This document shows positions 17,352 to 24,529 of a DNA stretch of 48,728 nucleotides, piece after piece. The stretch lies in assembly GCA_028705495.1 (NCBI GenBank), contig JAQWDK010000014.1:1-48728 (forward strand). The letters run 5' to 3'. The number at the start of each line of letters is the position of its first letter. Positions within the stretch are counted from its first letter, which is position 1. This DNA is from Eubacteriales bacterium. GTDB taxonomy: Bacteria > Bacillota > Clostridia > Oscillospirales > CAG-382. The notes beneath the pieces are model-generated. The model saw only the letters and a list, made by a program, of their open reading frames with translations. It made no database searches and was not told where the DNA came from. A program made the translations under genes and the position numbers.

Positions 17352-17747
17352 GTGCTAAAAGAATTTAAAGCCTTTGCGCTAAAAGGAAATGTAATAGATC
17401 TCGCTGTTGCTGTGATCATTGGTGGAGCCTTTGGTAAAATCGTTTCTTCCTTGGTGAATGACGTTATTATGCCAGCAGTCGGCGCACTTTTAGGCGGAAT
17501 CAGTTTTACGGATTTAAAATATGTCATTACACCTGCAAGTGGAGACATCGCTGAAGTTGCTATACTGTATGGTTCATTTATACAGGCAATAGTAGATTTT
17601 ATCATTATTGCTTTTTGTATTTTCCTGTTTGTTAAGTTATTGGCATCCAGGAAGAAAAAAGAAGCTGAAGTGCCTCCTGCTCCTCCGGCGCCAGCACCAG
17701 AGGTTGTTCTGCTTGAAGAGATTCGAGATTTGTTAAAAACCAAATAA
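17352..17747 (+). CDS. mscL: Large-conductance mechanosensitive channel MscL
   Basis: 131 residues, normal for MscL, a homopentameric membrane pore that opens under hypo-osmotic shock. The N-terminal amphipathic and first membrane helix read FKAFALKGNVIDLAVAVIIGGAFGKIVSSLV, the diagnostic region. The second membrane helix is FIQAIVDFIIIAFCIFLFV. It is followed by a basic/proline-rich linker and the C-terminal bundle helix LLEEIRDLLK. The start is GTG, preceded by AGGGAGGA. It sits in the accessory cassette between the DUF4332 gene and a small acidic protein. Confidence 0.95.
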   Translation: MLKEFKAFALKGNVIDLAVAVIIGGAFGKIVSSLVNDVIMPAVGALLGGISFTDLKYVITPASGDIAEVAILYGSFIQAIVDFIIIAFCIFLFVKLLASRKKKEAEVPPAPPAPAPEVVLLEEIRDLLKTK

Positions 17748-17761
17748 CAAAGAAGAAAATC

Positions 17762-17980
17762 ATGGACATAAAAGAAAAAATCGAAGAAATCGTAAATAAG
17801 GTGAAATCGGACAAGGATTTCGCGTCCAAGTTTTCCAGCGATCCTGTTAAGGCAATTAAATCTGTTCTTGGGATTGATCTGCCCGACGATCAGATAAAAG
17901 CTCTGATTGAAGGCGTAAAGGCAAAAGTATCTATAGATCAGGCGGGTGGTCTGCTGGGTTCTATTAAGAAATTGTTTTAG
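17762..17980 (+). CDS. Small conserved-looking protein with nitrile-hydratase-leader-like motif
   Basis: 72 residues, highly charged and predicted helical. DKDFASKFSSDPVKAIKSVLGIDLPDD resembles the conserved part of NHLP/Nif11-type precursor leaders (DP-x-KA-x2-x-LGIDLP), and the C-terminus GGLLGSIKKLF has a double glycine followed by a short amphipathic stretch. No RiPP maturation enzyme or transporter is in the window, so this may instead be a free-standing helical protein. It lies 14 bases after mscL. The ribosome site (AAAGAAGAA) is moderate. Function is unknown. Confidence 0.65.
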   Translation: MDIKEKIEEIVNKVKSDKDFASKFSSDPVKAIKSVLGIDLPDDQIKALIEGVKAKVSIDQAGGLLGSIKKLF

Positions 17981-18073
17981 CTTAATGGGCAGGGGTAGCG
18001 TGCGGTGATCTCCCATGCTATTCCTGCCCTGCTACTTCTTTATAAATTATTGAATAGCGATGTGATTGCTTCT

Positions 18074-18508
18074 ATGAAAAAGATATCTGGAGTTCTGCTC
18101 ATTTTCGCTATAATTATTAGTATTTTAGTTGGATGTGGTAGTACGTCCGGAGCTATTACTTCTGAAAAATACACAAGCTCTGATTACATTGAGCTGCCGT
18201 CAACAGAAAATTATTTAGATGAAGATGGCAGCTACTCTTCCAAAGGGGACGTAGGTCTATATATTCATCTGTATGGCAAGCTACCGCTTAATTTCATTAC
18301 GAAGAAGCAAGCACAGGCACTCGGATGGGACGGCGGTTCACTTGAACAATATGCGCCCGGGAAATGCATTGGAGGCAGCTATTTTGGGAATTATGAAGGG
18401 CTGCTACCTTCTAAGGATGGTAGAGTCTATACCGAGTGTGATATTGACACGTTAAGAGAAACGAAAAAAACCCCGATAATTTCGGGGTTTTTTCTTGCAT
18501 TTATTTAG
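18074..18508 (+). pseudogene. Truncated barnase-type ribonuclease (lipoprotein-like N-terminus)
   Basis: The product starts with a lipoprotein signal (lipobox ILVGC, Cys21). It then matches barnase: YGKLPLNFITKKQAQALGW with the Lys27 equivalent, APGKCIGGSYFGNYEGLLP, and the Glu73 equivalent in YTECDIDTL. The barnase Arg59 position reads Tyr. The reading then breaks off: the C-terminal third that should carry Arg83, Arg87 and the catalytic His102 is absent, and the frame ends inside terminator sequence with about 17 unrelated residues. The enzyme should therefore be inactive. The break coincides with a 15-bp direct repeat that bounds the cassette. No barstar gene is seen. No good ribosome site precedes the start. 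Confidence 0.82.
18465..18493. terminator. Bidirectional terminator; contains right copy of 15-bp repeat
   Basis: AAAAAACCCCGA (18465-18476) pairs with TCGGGGTTTTTT (18482-18493). T tracts on both strands let it end the barnase fragment and the minus-strand lipoprotein operon. Bases 18465-18479 repeat 16059-16073. Confidence 0.92.
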
Positions 18509-19299
18509 CTCAAATCAATTTCTTCATATCCTGTCGGAAAAGTGAAAACCGACTGGTCGTAGTTTGAGGAAATTTCTACGCTGTACTCAGCGTATTCGTC
18601 CATGGATGGAATATAGCTTCTCATTCGTCTTAATAAGCTGTTTCTGTAAAGGAAAGTCACAGTATTTCCGTCTTTGTCCTTAAAGCTCTCCAAGTCGTAC
18701 ATCATACCATCAATTGTATCGATTCCGTCACGATAGTGGGTGAGTTCCTTAAGCTTTGGGACGCTTGTATCGGTGTAGTCATCTGCGGAAGATTTTATAA
18801 TTTTCTTATTGTTGTCGTCCACCGAATACATATATTGTCCGATAATCACCGTTCTTGTGGTTTTGCCGTATTCCTTCTTATCGATCACATAAGCACCGGG
18901 TTTATAATAACAGCTTATATCGCTGTAAACCACAGCATCTCCAACTTTGCTCGGTATCTGTGTCATCTTAATCATATATGTACCGTTTTGGAACATGTTC
19001 AGGTATGTAGAGGTGAGAATCCCTGCCGGTTCGTTCTCAGATACAGTAGCCGATGAGTCTTCTTTGCTTTCTTCTTTTGAGACATTAGTAGACACTTCCA
19101 CCGAAACCTCGGAACTTTCTGACTGCGACGCGCTGACTGATTCGTCGGAAACTGTCACAGCGCTACTTGTATAAAAAGATTCGCTTCTGCTTGTTGCCGA
19201 CGATTCTGCTGCGGATGAGGTTTCTTTGCTATCCCTGCAAGAGGTAATTGTAAGAGAGAGCGCAAGAACAGCTGCTATATAGTAAATAATTCTTTTCAA
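18505..19299 (-). CDS. Ser-rich lipoprotein, possible LolA/LppX-like fold
   Basis: The probable start is TTG at 19299, because GGAAAGGA lies 7-8 bases upstream of it, whereas the ATG at 19317 precedes that site. The 264-residue product has a lipoprotein signal (MKRIIYYIAAVLALSLTITSC). A Ser/Glu/Val-rich spacer of about 70 residues follows, then a globular domain with YMIKMTQIPSKVG, YKPGAYVIDKKEYG, VIIGQYMYSVDDNNKKI and VFTFPTGYEEID. That strand pattern resembles lipoprotein-carrier beta-sheets, but the assignment is only a guess. It is the last gene of the yifB-led operon and ends at a bidirectional terminator. Confidence 0.72.
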   Translation of the reverse strand: MKRIIYYIAAVLALSLTITSCRDSKETSSAAESSATSRSESFYTSSAVTVSDESVSASQSESSEVSVEVSTNVSKEESKEDSSATVSENEPAGILTSTYLNMFQNGTYMIKMTQIPSKVGDAVVYSDISCYYKPGAYVIDKKEYGKTTRTVIIGQYMYSVDDNNKKIIKSSADDYTDTSVPKLKELTHYRDGIDTIDGMMYDLESFKDKDGNTVTFLYRNSLLRRMRSYIPSMDEYAEYSVEISSNYDQSVFTFPTGYEEIDLS

Positions 19300-19322
19300 A
19301 CTAAATGTCCTTTCCATAGGGT

Positions 19323-20165
19323 TTAACTTAAATCGAATACAAGCGCTTTACAGTAAGCTAAATATTCTCTCAGCACATTGCCCATCATTGACCAGCGGAC
19401 ATAGCTTTGAGATGGTATCATCGTTATATTCATATCCTCATGATCAGCATACAACTCGATTCGTGGTATATGAAAATCGCTTGATACACCGACAAGCCGG
19501 TAGCCTTCAAGTGAACTTTCCTCAATAAGCTCTAATGTGTAAATGATGTTTTCATGTGTTGATTTAGCCTTATCCTCAAGGTAGATACGCTCTTTGTCAA
19601 TCCCTCTGTTTACAAGATAGTCCCGCATAACGACAGCTTCTGGAGCGTGTTCGTCAATACCCTGGCCGCCGGACACAATACATATCGCCTGAGGATATTT
19701 GTCGAGGATTTCTTTTGCTTTATCCAGACGAATCTGTAGCATACCGCTTGGACCATGCTCATAAACACGGCAGCCGAAAACAAAAACAGCGATCTTTTCG
19801 TCTTCGTTTGTTTGGGTAAATGCTTCGACAGTGACTTTGGAATAGTTGTCGACAAAATTATAAAAAATCGAAAATGAAACAGCGAAAACTAGTAGTCCTG
19901 CCGTTAATAACAGCTTAAGCGGAATATAAAACTTTGAAAGTAGCCTTTTAAGAGTTGTGTTGAAAATAAACGGTAGCAGCATAAGAACAATCATAAAAAT
20001 GGGTAAAATACAAATCTGCCACGCGCTTCTTGAATATATCATGTTTATAGCATAAAGAGAAAATACTGCGACAAAAAACGCAACCCCGAAACCGAGCAGG
20101 ATGTTTGTTATAATTCGTAGAATAGCTTTCCAGTCAGTTTTCGCCTTTATGTTTTTCTCAATCAT
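19323..20165 (-). CDS. YdcF/SanA-type DUF218 membrane protein
   Basis: Three N-terminal membrane helices are followed by a DUF218 domain: VFVFGCRVYEHGPSGMLQIRLDKAKEIL, VSGGQGIDEHAPEAVVMRDYL, IYLEDKAKSTHENIIY, and the basic segment near SSDFHIPRIELYA. This fold occurs in SanA/YdcF/ElyC proteins, some of which affect envelope integrity or lipid-carrier metabolism. The chosen ATG at 20165 overlaps the upstream stop by 8 bases (ATGATTGA), a classic translational coupling; longer frames reaching 20198 would overlap the previous gene needlessly. Confidence 0.82.
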   Translation of the reverse strand: MIEKNIKAKTDWKAILRIITNILLGFGVAFFVAVFSLYAINMIYSRSAWQICILPIFMIVLMLLPFIFNTTLKRLLSKFYIPLKLLLTAGLLVFAVSFSIFYNFVDNYSKVTVEAFTQTNEDEKIAVFVFGCRVYEHGPSGMLQIRLDKAKEILDKYPQAICIVSGGQGIDEHAPEAVVMRDYLVNRGIDKERIYLEDKAKSTHENIIYTLELIEESSLEGYRLVGVSSDFHIPRIELYADHEDMNITMIPSQSYVRWSMMGNVLREYLAYCKALVFDLS

Positions 20166-21054
20166 CGTCATCCTCGGGGAATAAAAGCCCGTAGTCACGA
20201 TATTCTGTTACAAGGGGCTTTTCTTCTTTAACATCAGATTTTTTGTCTTCTGCTTTTTTGTCATCTTTTTTATCGGTTTTTTCGTCCTTATCCTCGACCG
20301 TCGTCACCGATTCGAGGGATCGGAGTATATCAGCGATTTCGTCGTCGCTGTCTGTTATTTCTGATGACGGTACAGGTCGGGTTTCAGCACCCGGTTCAGT
20401 CAAGGTTGCATGCTTTTTAGGAATAACTGGTTTCTCATTAAAGCGGTCTTCATCTTCGAGAGTTGCAGAACCTCGGCGTCTGACATCAAAATCCGAATTA
20501 TCGTTTTTAGATATTAAAGAGTTAATTCTGCCGATATAGTCTTTTTTGTAGTTGCCTATCTCTTCTGCTAACTCCTCCGGTGTCATCTCAATGCGGCGGC
20601 AATCGATAACAACCGCAGGCATACCGGATTCTATATTCGACATTATCTCATCGTAGGCCTTTTTCTTTACATCTCTGAACAGCTTTTTCGGCTTTTGCAC
20701 ATCGATTCCAACAAATTTGCTTTTTTTGCTTCCGTAAATTTTTGTACGCGTGATCGATTCCCAGTCTATAAATCCCGCACCGCCGCCGGGTAAGGTAAAA
20801 TCGTAAAACCCGTCTTCGGTAAGCACTACCGCATTCCCGGGGGATATCGCTGTTATGAGCTGATTGACTGCAAGAAAGCCAAAGTATGCAACACCGGTAA
20901 TTCCCGCTCCGAAAAAGAAATATTCAAGGTTTTGGTCGTAGCTGTTTAAAACGGGCAATAGCATACAATAAATTGATGCTCCGAGCATTAAAAGCGACAG
21001 CACAGCAACAATAGGTGATGCGCCCCTCTTATTTTTTATTATTAAATCTTCCAT
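20158..21054 (-). CDS. Two-helix membrane protein with PH-like domain (STM3941-like) and acidic tail
   Basis: 298 residues. Two hydrophobic helices (about 15-35 and 45-65) precede a PH-like stretch with VVLTEDGFYDFTLPGGGAGFIDWESITRTKIYG and a DCRRIEMTPEELAEEIGNY helix, a pattern resembling STM3941-family membrane proteins. The second half is low-complexity and very charged (DKDEKTDKKDDKKAEDKK), ending PEDDDD. The ATG at 21054 follows TTAGGTG at 9 bases. The role is unknown. The next gene (YdcF-like) overlaps its stop, so the two are translated together. Confidence 0.65.
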   Translation of the reverse strand: MEDLIIKNKRGASPIVAVLSLLMLGASIYCMLLPVLNSYDQNLEYFFFGAGITGVAYFGFLAVNQLITAISPGNAVVLTEDGFYDFTLPGGGAGFIDWESITRTKIYGSKKSKFVGIDVQKPKKLFRDVKKKAYDEIMSNIESGMPAVVIDCRRIEMTPEELAEEIGNYKKDYIGRINSLISKNDNSDFDVRRRGSATLEDEDRFNEKPVIPKKHATLTEPGAETRPVPSSEITDSDDEIADILRSLESVTTVEDKDEKTDKKDDKKAEDKKSDVKEEKPLVTEYRDYGLLFPEDDDD

Positions 21055-21125
21055 CCAGAGAAGCACCTAATCCCGGAGCCGTCCGCCGGTGAGTCGATGC
21101 TCGAGCCACCACCTTTTTTGTTTTG

Positions 21126-21983
21126 TTATTTTACGGCGTGAGTTTTTAAATAGTTCATATAGGCTGTCTGCGCTGCTACATTCCAGTGTGTTCCGTCGCC
21201 TGCGTTATAAACATCAGCAAGCGCTCCCCTACCATTTAGGAGTGTCTCACAGGCGTTTAGGTAAAACATCCCGCGTGATTTTGCCGTTTCAATTAAGAGT
21301 GTGTTGAAGTGATTGATTTTTTTATTTAATCCGTCGCTTGAAGACGTACCGCCTATCGCCTCGCTCCATGGGGAAATACCGACAAGAATAATAGTTGAAC
21401 CCGGACATACAGCAACTATACGATCAAGCATTTTGTTATAGTATTCAATATGCATTTCGTTAGACCAAGATTCAATGCCATTTGTTCCAAGATTGATGTA
21501 AATCTTTTTTGGTTTTATTTCAGCTAACCAATCGATAACCTTTTTCTTTGAGGAGCCGGCGGTTAGCGTTGTTTCGGTGTCGAGTATGTTGTAGACAAAT
21601 TTACCAATGGAGGCGAGAACCTTGTCGGATGAGATGTGACCGGACTGCAAGCCGTATGTGAGAGAGTCTCCTAAAAGTATCGTGTCGTTGAAATAGGAGT
21701 TTCCTACAGCACTTGTGGGAGTCAGGTATGTACCCTTAAATTTTTGGAATTCGGTTAATGTGTAGCTTAGGTTAAGCGGTGGTGTCAATGTGGTGCTGTT
21801 GTTGCTACCCGGGAACAGGTAGTCCAGTAGATTACCTTCATTTCGTATAGCATCGACAAGATATTGGTTGGTGTTTTGGTTATTAGGGATTTGCTGTTGC
21901 AGAAAATATAGATTTGAAAATGTAACCGAGTTAAGGCTCACAACGCTTACGAATACGGTAATAAGCTTTTCAAAAATTGTCAT
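21126..21983 (-). CDS. Membrane-anchored SGNH/GDSL hydrolase
   Basis: 285 residues. After one N-terminal hydrophobic helix (FEKLITVFVSVVSL) comes an SGNH hydrolase: block I ILLGDSLTYGL with the nucleophile Ser, block III INLGTNGIESW with Gly/Asn, and the C-terminal block V GDGTHWN with the Asp-x-x-His pair. Such enzymes remove acyl or acetyl groups from polysaccharides or lipids outside the cell; the substrate here is unknown. The ATG at 21983 follows GAAAGGA at 9 bases, which decides it over longer frames. It lies in the envelope operon downstream of yifB. Confidence 0.85.
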   Translation of the reverse strand: MTIFEKLITVFVSVVSLNSVTFSNLYFLQQQIPNNQNTNQYLVDAIRNEGNLLDYLFPGSNNSTTLTPPLNLSYTLTEFQKFKGTYLTPTSAVGNSYFNDTILLGDSLTYGLQSGHISSDKVLASIGKFVYNILDTETTLTAGSSKKKVIDWLAEIKPKKIYINLGTNGIESWSNEMHIEYYNKMLDRIVAVCPGSTIILVGISPWSEAIGGTSSSDGLNKKINHFNTLLIETAKSRGMFYLNACETLLNGRGALADVYNAGDGTHWNVAAQTAYMNYLKTHAVK

Positions 21984-22006
21984 TTGTGTTATCCTTTCGT
22001 CCACTC

Positions 22007-22732
22007 TTACGGTTTAAATTTATACTCCGATATCGGTGTGAAGTCATTATATATAAGGAAAAGTCTGACTCTTTCACCCTTGTATTTAACATAAAGCTTG
22101 AATTTGACATTTTCGGGATCGTCGTTCTGCTCAACCGAAAGCTCGTAGGTAGATTCATCGTATGAGACATTCCTGTTGTACTCAGCGTCACTGTCATTTA
22201 CAATCGATTCATAAATGTTGATGATGTTTCTGTCGAGGTCAAGCTTAACTCCCTTAAAGCTTATTCTTTCATAGCCGTAATCATACCGGCTGTCACTTAT
22301 TCGAGAGGTTATTTCATAACTGTTACCGTTGCTGTCAACAAGCTCGTATTCGAGCAGTGGTTCGGTGCTGCCGCCGGTTATAGTCTTTTTGAATTTAACT
22401 CCGATCTCAAGTTCGTTTGCTGTCGGCGAATAGACAATTGTCTTTAAATTAAGTGACTTTTGTTCGTTGAAAGTTATTGCTGTATGAATATTGTAGGCCT
22501 CAAAGCTATCAGGAGCGTTGGTATATATTTCACGCGCTTTGTCGGAAAAATGTGCTTTATCAACCATTCCAAGATCACAGCTGATAAAAAACCTCAGCAT
22601 TAGAAGTCCGTAAATTACAAGGATAAAGAAGTAAAAAACGGATTTAAAGGCGAGCTTCGCTGTTTTTGCAGGCGTTATTTTATATGATTGGAGGTCCACT
22701 TCTTCATCGTAAACATCGTCTTTAAAGTCCAT
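22007..22732 (-). CDS. Single-pass membrane protein of unknown function
   Basis: 241 residues. A short cytoplasmic N-terminus (acidic, DEEVDLQ) precedes one membrane helix (about 29-50), then a beta-rich extracellular domain of about 190 residues (ITFNEQKSLNLKTIVYSPTANELEIGVKFKK, YELVDSNGNSYEITS). The pattern resembles immunoglobulin-like domains of envelope proteins, but no family is recognised. AAAGGA precedes the ATG. It follows yifB by 12 bases and precedes the SGNH hydrolase by 23, so it is part of the same operon. Confidence 0.68.
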   Translation of the reverse strand: MDFKDDVYDEEVDLQSYKITPAKTAKLAFKSVFYFFILVIYGLLMLRFFISCDLGMVDKAHFSDKAREIYTNAPDSFEAYNIHTAITFNEQKSLNLKTIVYSPTANELEIGVKFKKTITGGSTEPLLEYELVDSNGNSYEITSRISDSRYDYGYERISFKGVKLDLDRNIINIYESIVNDSDAEYNRNVSYDESTYELSVEQNDDPENVKFKLYVKYKGERVRLFLIYNDFTPISEYKFKP

Positions 22733-22744
22733 TTTAAATTTCCT

Positions 22745-24307
22745 TTAGTTGTTCCAATATTTTCTATCAAGGCTTCTGAGTCTAACTGCGACAAGCACAT
22801 GCTCTCGTTTTATTACCTCAGATTTATCGAAATCAGCAAGTGTTCTTGACAGCTTCAGCAGCCTGTCATAACCTCTTGCGGATAATCCTAATTTGTCGAA
22901 AGCCGCTTTGACTGTTTGTCCGGCGGCATCATCGAGGATGCAGTATTTTCTAATATGCGCCGCGCGCATCATCCCGTTGCCTGTTATCGCTCTTCCGCCA
23001 TAGCTCTCACCGCGGAACCTCTCAAGTGCAAACCGTCTCGCGTCACCCACACGCTTTCTTATAGACGCTGAGTTCTCCGCCAAAACCGGACTTGATAGCT
23101 TTCCGTAATCAAGTGCGGGAACTTCAACCTGTATATCTATTCTATCGAGAAGCGGTCCTGAAATCTTTGAAAGATAACTGTGACGGGCGACATCGGAGCA
23201 GGTACATTCTTTGATTTTGCTGCCATAATAGCCGCATTTGCACGGATTCATAGCGCAAACAAGCATAAATGCTGCCGGGAATGTATACTTACCGTTCACT
23301 CTCGTTATTGTAATCTGGTGTTCTTCAACAGGTTGTCTTAACACCTCGAGGATGTTTTTATCAAATTCGGGGAGCTCATCAAGAAACAGCACACCGTTAT
23401 GGGAAATCGAAATTTCACCCGGTATCGGAACCTTACCTCCGCCTGCAAGCCCCGCATAAGACATCGTATGATGTGGCGCGCGGTACGGTCTTGTGACAAT
23501 CAGTGGGGTGTTCGGTGGCAGCGTTCCAGCGATTGAGTGAATTCTTGTAGTTTCAATCGCTTCTTCAAGCGTTAGCTCCGGCAGTATGGATGGCAGCCTC
23601 GACGCAAGCATGCTTTTTCCTGAGCCTGGAGGTCCGATAAGTAGCACATTGTGCTGTCCTGCTGCCGCTGTCTCTAAGGCGAGTTTTGCGGTTTCTTGCC
23701 CTTTTACATCCGCATAGTCCAGCTCTCTAAGTAGTGTTTCAGCTCTGAGCTCTTCAAATGAAAATGACTTCGGCGCAATTCTTTTTATCCCTCTCAGATG
23801 TTCGTATAATTCAACGAGATTTGAAACCGGATAAACGCTGATCCCGTTTGCGGCGGATGCTTCAGCAGCGTTTTCAGCAGGTACATATATTTCCGTAAGC
23901 CCTGCCGCTCTCGCTTCGAGCGCCATTGAAAGCGCACCTCTAACCGGTCTTATCGCACCTGTTAGAGACAGCTCACCCACAAAACAGCAAGACGAAAGGT
24001 CAACATCTTCGAATAGAATCCCTTTGATAAGGGACAGAAAAATGGGAAGATCAAAACCGCTTCCTTCTTTTTTTCTATCCGCCGGAGCAAGGTTTACAGT
24101 AGAATCGCCGCCGGGGAGTTTATAACCGGCACTTGAAGCCGCAGCTCTCACCCTGCCTATCGATTCCCTGACAGCCGCATCCGGCAATCCGATTATGTAA
24201 ATTTCGTTGTCGTATCCGTCGTTTCTTTTCGTCAGCCTTGAGGCCTCGACACTTACAATAAACGCATCGATACCGTTGAGTGCTGCGGAATATACCGTTG
24301 ATACCAT
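22745..24307 (-). CDS. YifB/ComM-family Mg-chelatase-like AAA ATPase
   Basis: 520 residues with the full YifB architecture: an N-terminal Lon-protease-like domain (LPDAAVRESIGRVRAA, NLAPADRKKEGSGFDLPI, GELSLTGAIRPVRG), then the AAA core with Walker A GPPGSGKS near residue 225 and Walker B FLDELPEF. A cysteine cluster (CAMNPCKCGYYG, ECTCS) and C-terminal sensor region RGYDRLLKLSRTLADF follow. ComM proteins are hexameric helicases that promote branch migration in natural transformation; a DNA-processing role is inferred here. An ATG at 24307 directly follows an in-frame GTG at 24310. It leads a six-gene minus-strand operon whose other members are envelope proteins. Confidence 0.92.
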   Translation of the reverse strand: MVSTVYSAALNGIDAFIVSVEASRLTKRNDGYDNEIYIIGLPDAAVRESIGRVRAAASSAGYKLPGGDSTVNLAPADRKKEGSGFDLPIFLSLIKGILFEDVDLSSCCFVGELSLTGAIRPVRGALSMALEARAAGLTEIYVPAENAAEASAANGISVYPVSNLVELYEHLRGIKRIAPKSFSFEELRAETLLRELDYADVKGQETAKLALETAAAGQHNVLLIGPPGSGKSMLASRLPSILPELTLEEAIETTRIHSIAGTLPPNTPLIVTRPYRAPHHTMSYAGLAGGGKVPIPGEISISHNGVLFLDELPEFDKNILEVLRQPVEEHQITITRVNGKYTFPAAFMLVCAMNPCKCGYYGSKIKECTCSDVARHSYLSKISGPLLDRIDIQVEVPALDYGKLSSPVLAENSASIRKRVGDARRFALERFRGESYGGRAITGNGMMRAAHIRKYCILDDAAGQTVKAAFDKLGLSARGYDRLLKLSRTLADFDKSEVIKREHVLVAVRLRSLDRKYWNN

Positions 24308-24385
24308 CACCGATTCTTCAGACGGTCAATGCCGTCATCTTTCCGTTTATTTATATAAAAATATAATGACAAGAATACATATTGT

Positions 24386-24414
24386 ATTATACCACCTGAG
24401 GTAGAATTACGCAA
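24386..24414 (-). promoter_or_regulatory. Promoter of the yifB operon
   Basis: On the minus strand TTGCGT (24414-24409), a 17-base spacer and TATAAT (24391-24386). It lies about 80 bases upstream of yifB and is divergent from the promoter at 24467. Confidence 0.75.
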
Positions 24415-24466
24415 CACCTCGAAAAGAATTTTAACAAAACCAGCGTTTTAGCACTATAATATAATG

Positions 24467-24495
24467 TTGACAATCATTTCAAAGTGTTATATAAT
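24467..24495 (+). promoter_or_regulatory. Promoter of the 652-aa lipoprotein
   Basis: TTGACA (24467-24472), a 17-base spacer and TATAAT (24490-24495), 35 bases before the ATG. Confidence 0.88.
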
Positions 24496-24529
24496 CATCT
24501 TACCATAATATTGAAGGGCAGGTCACACC

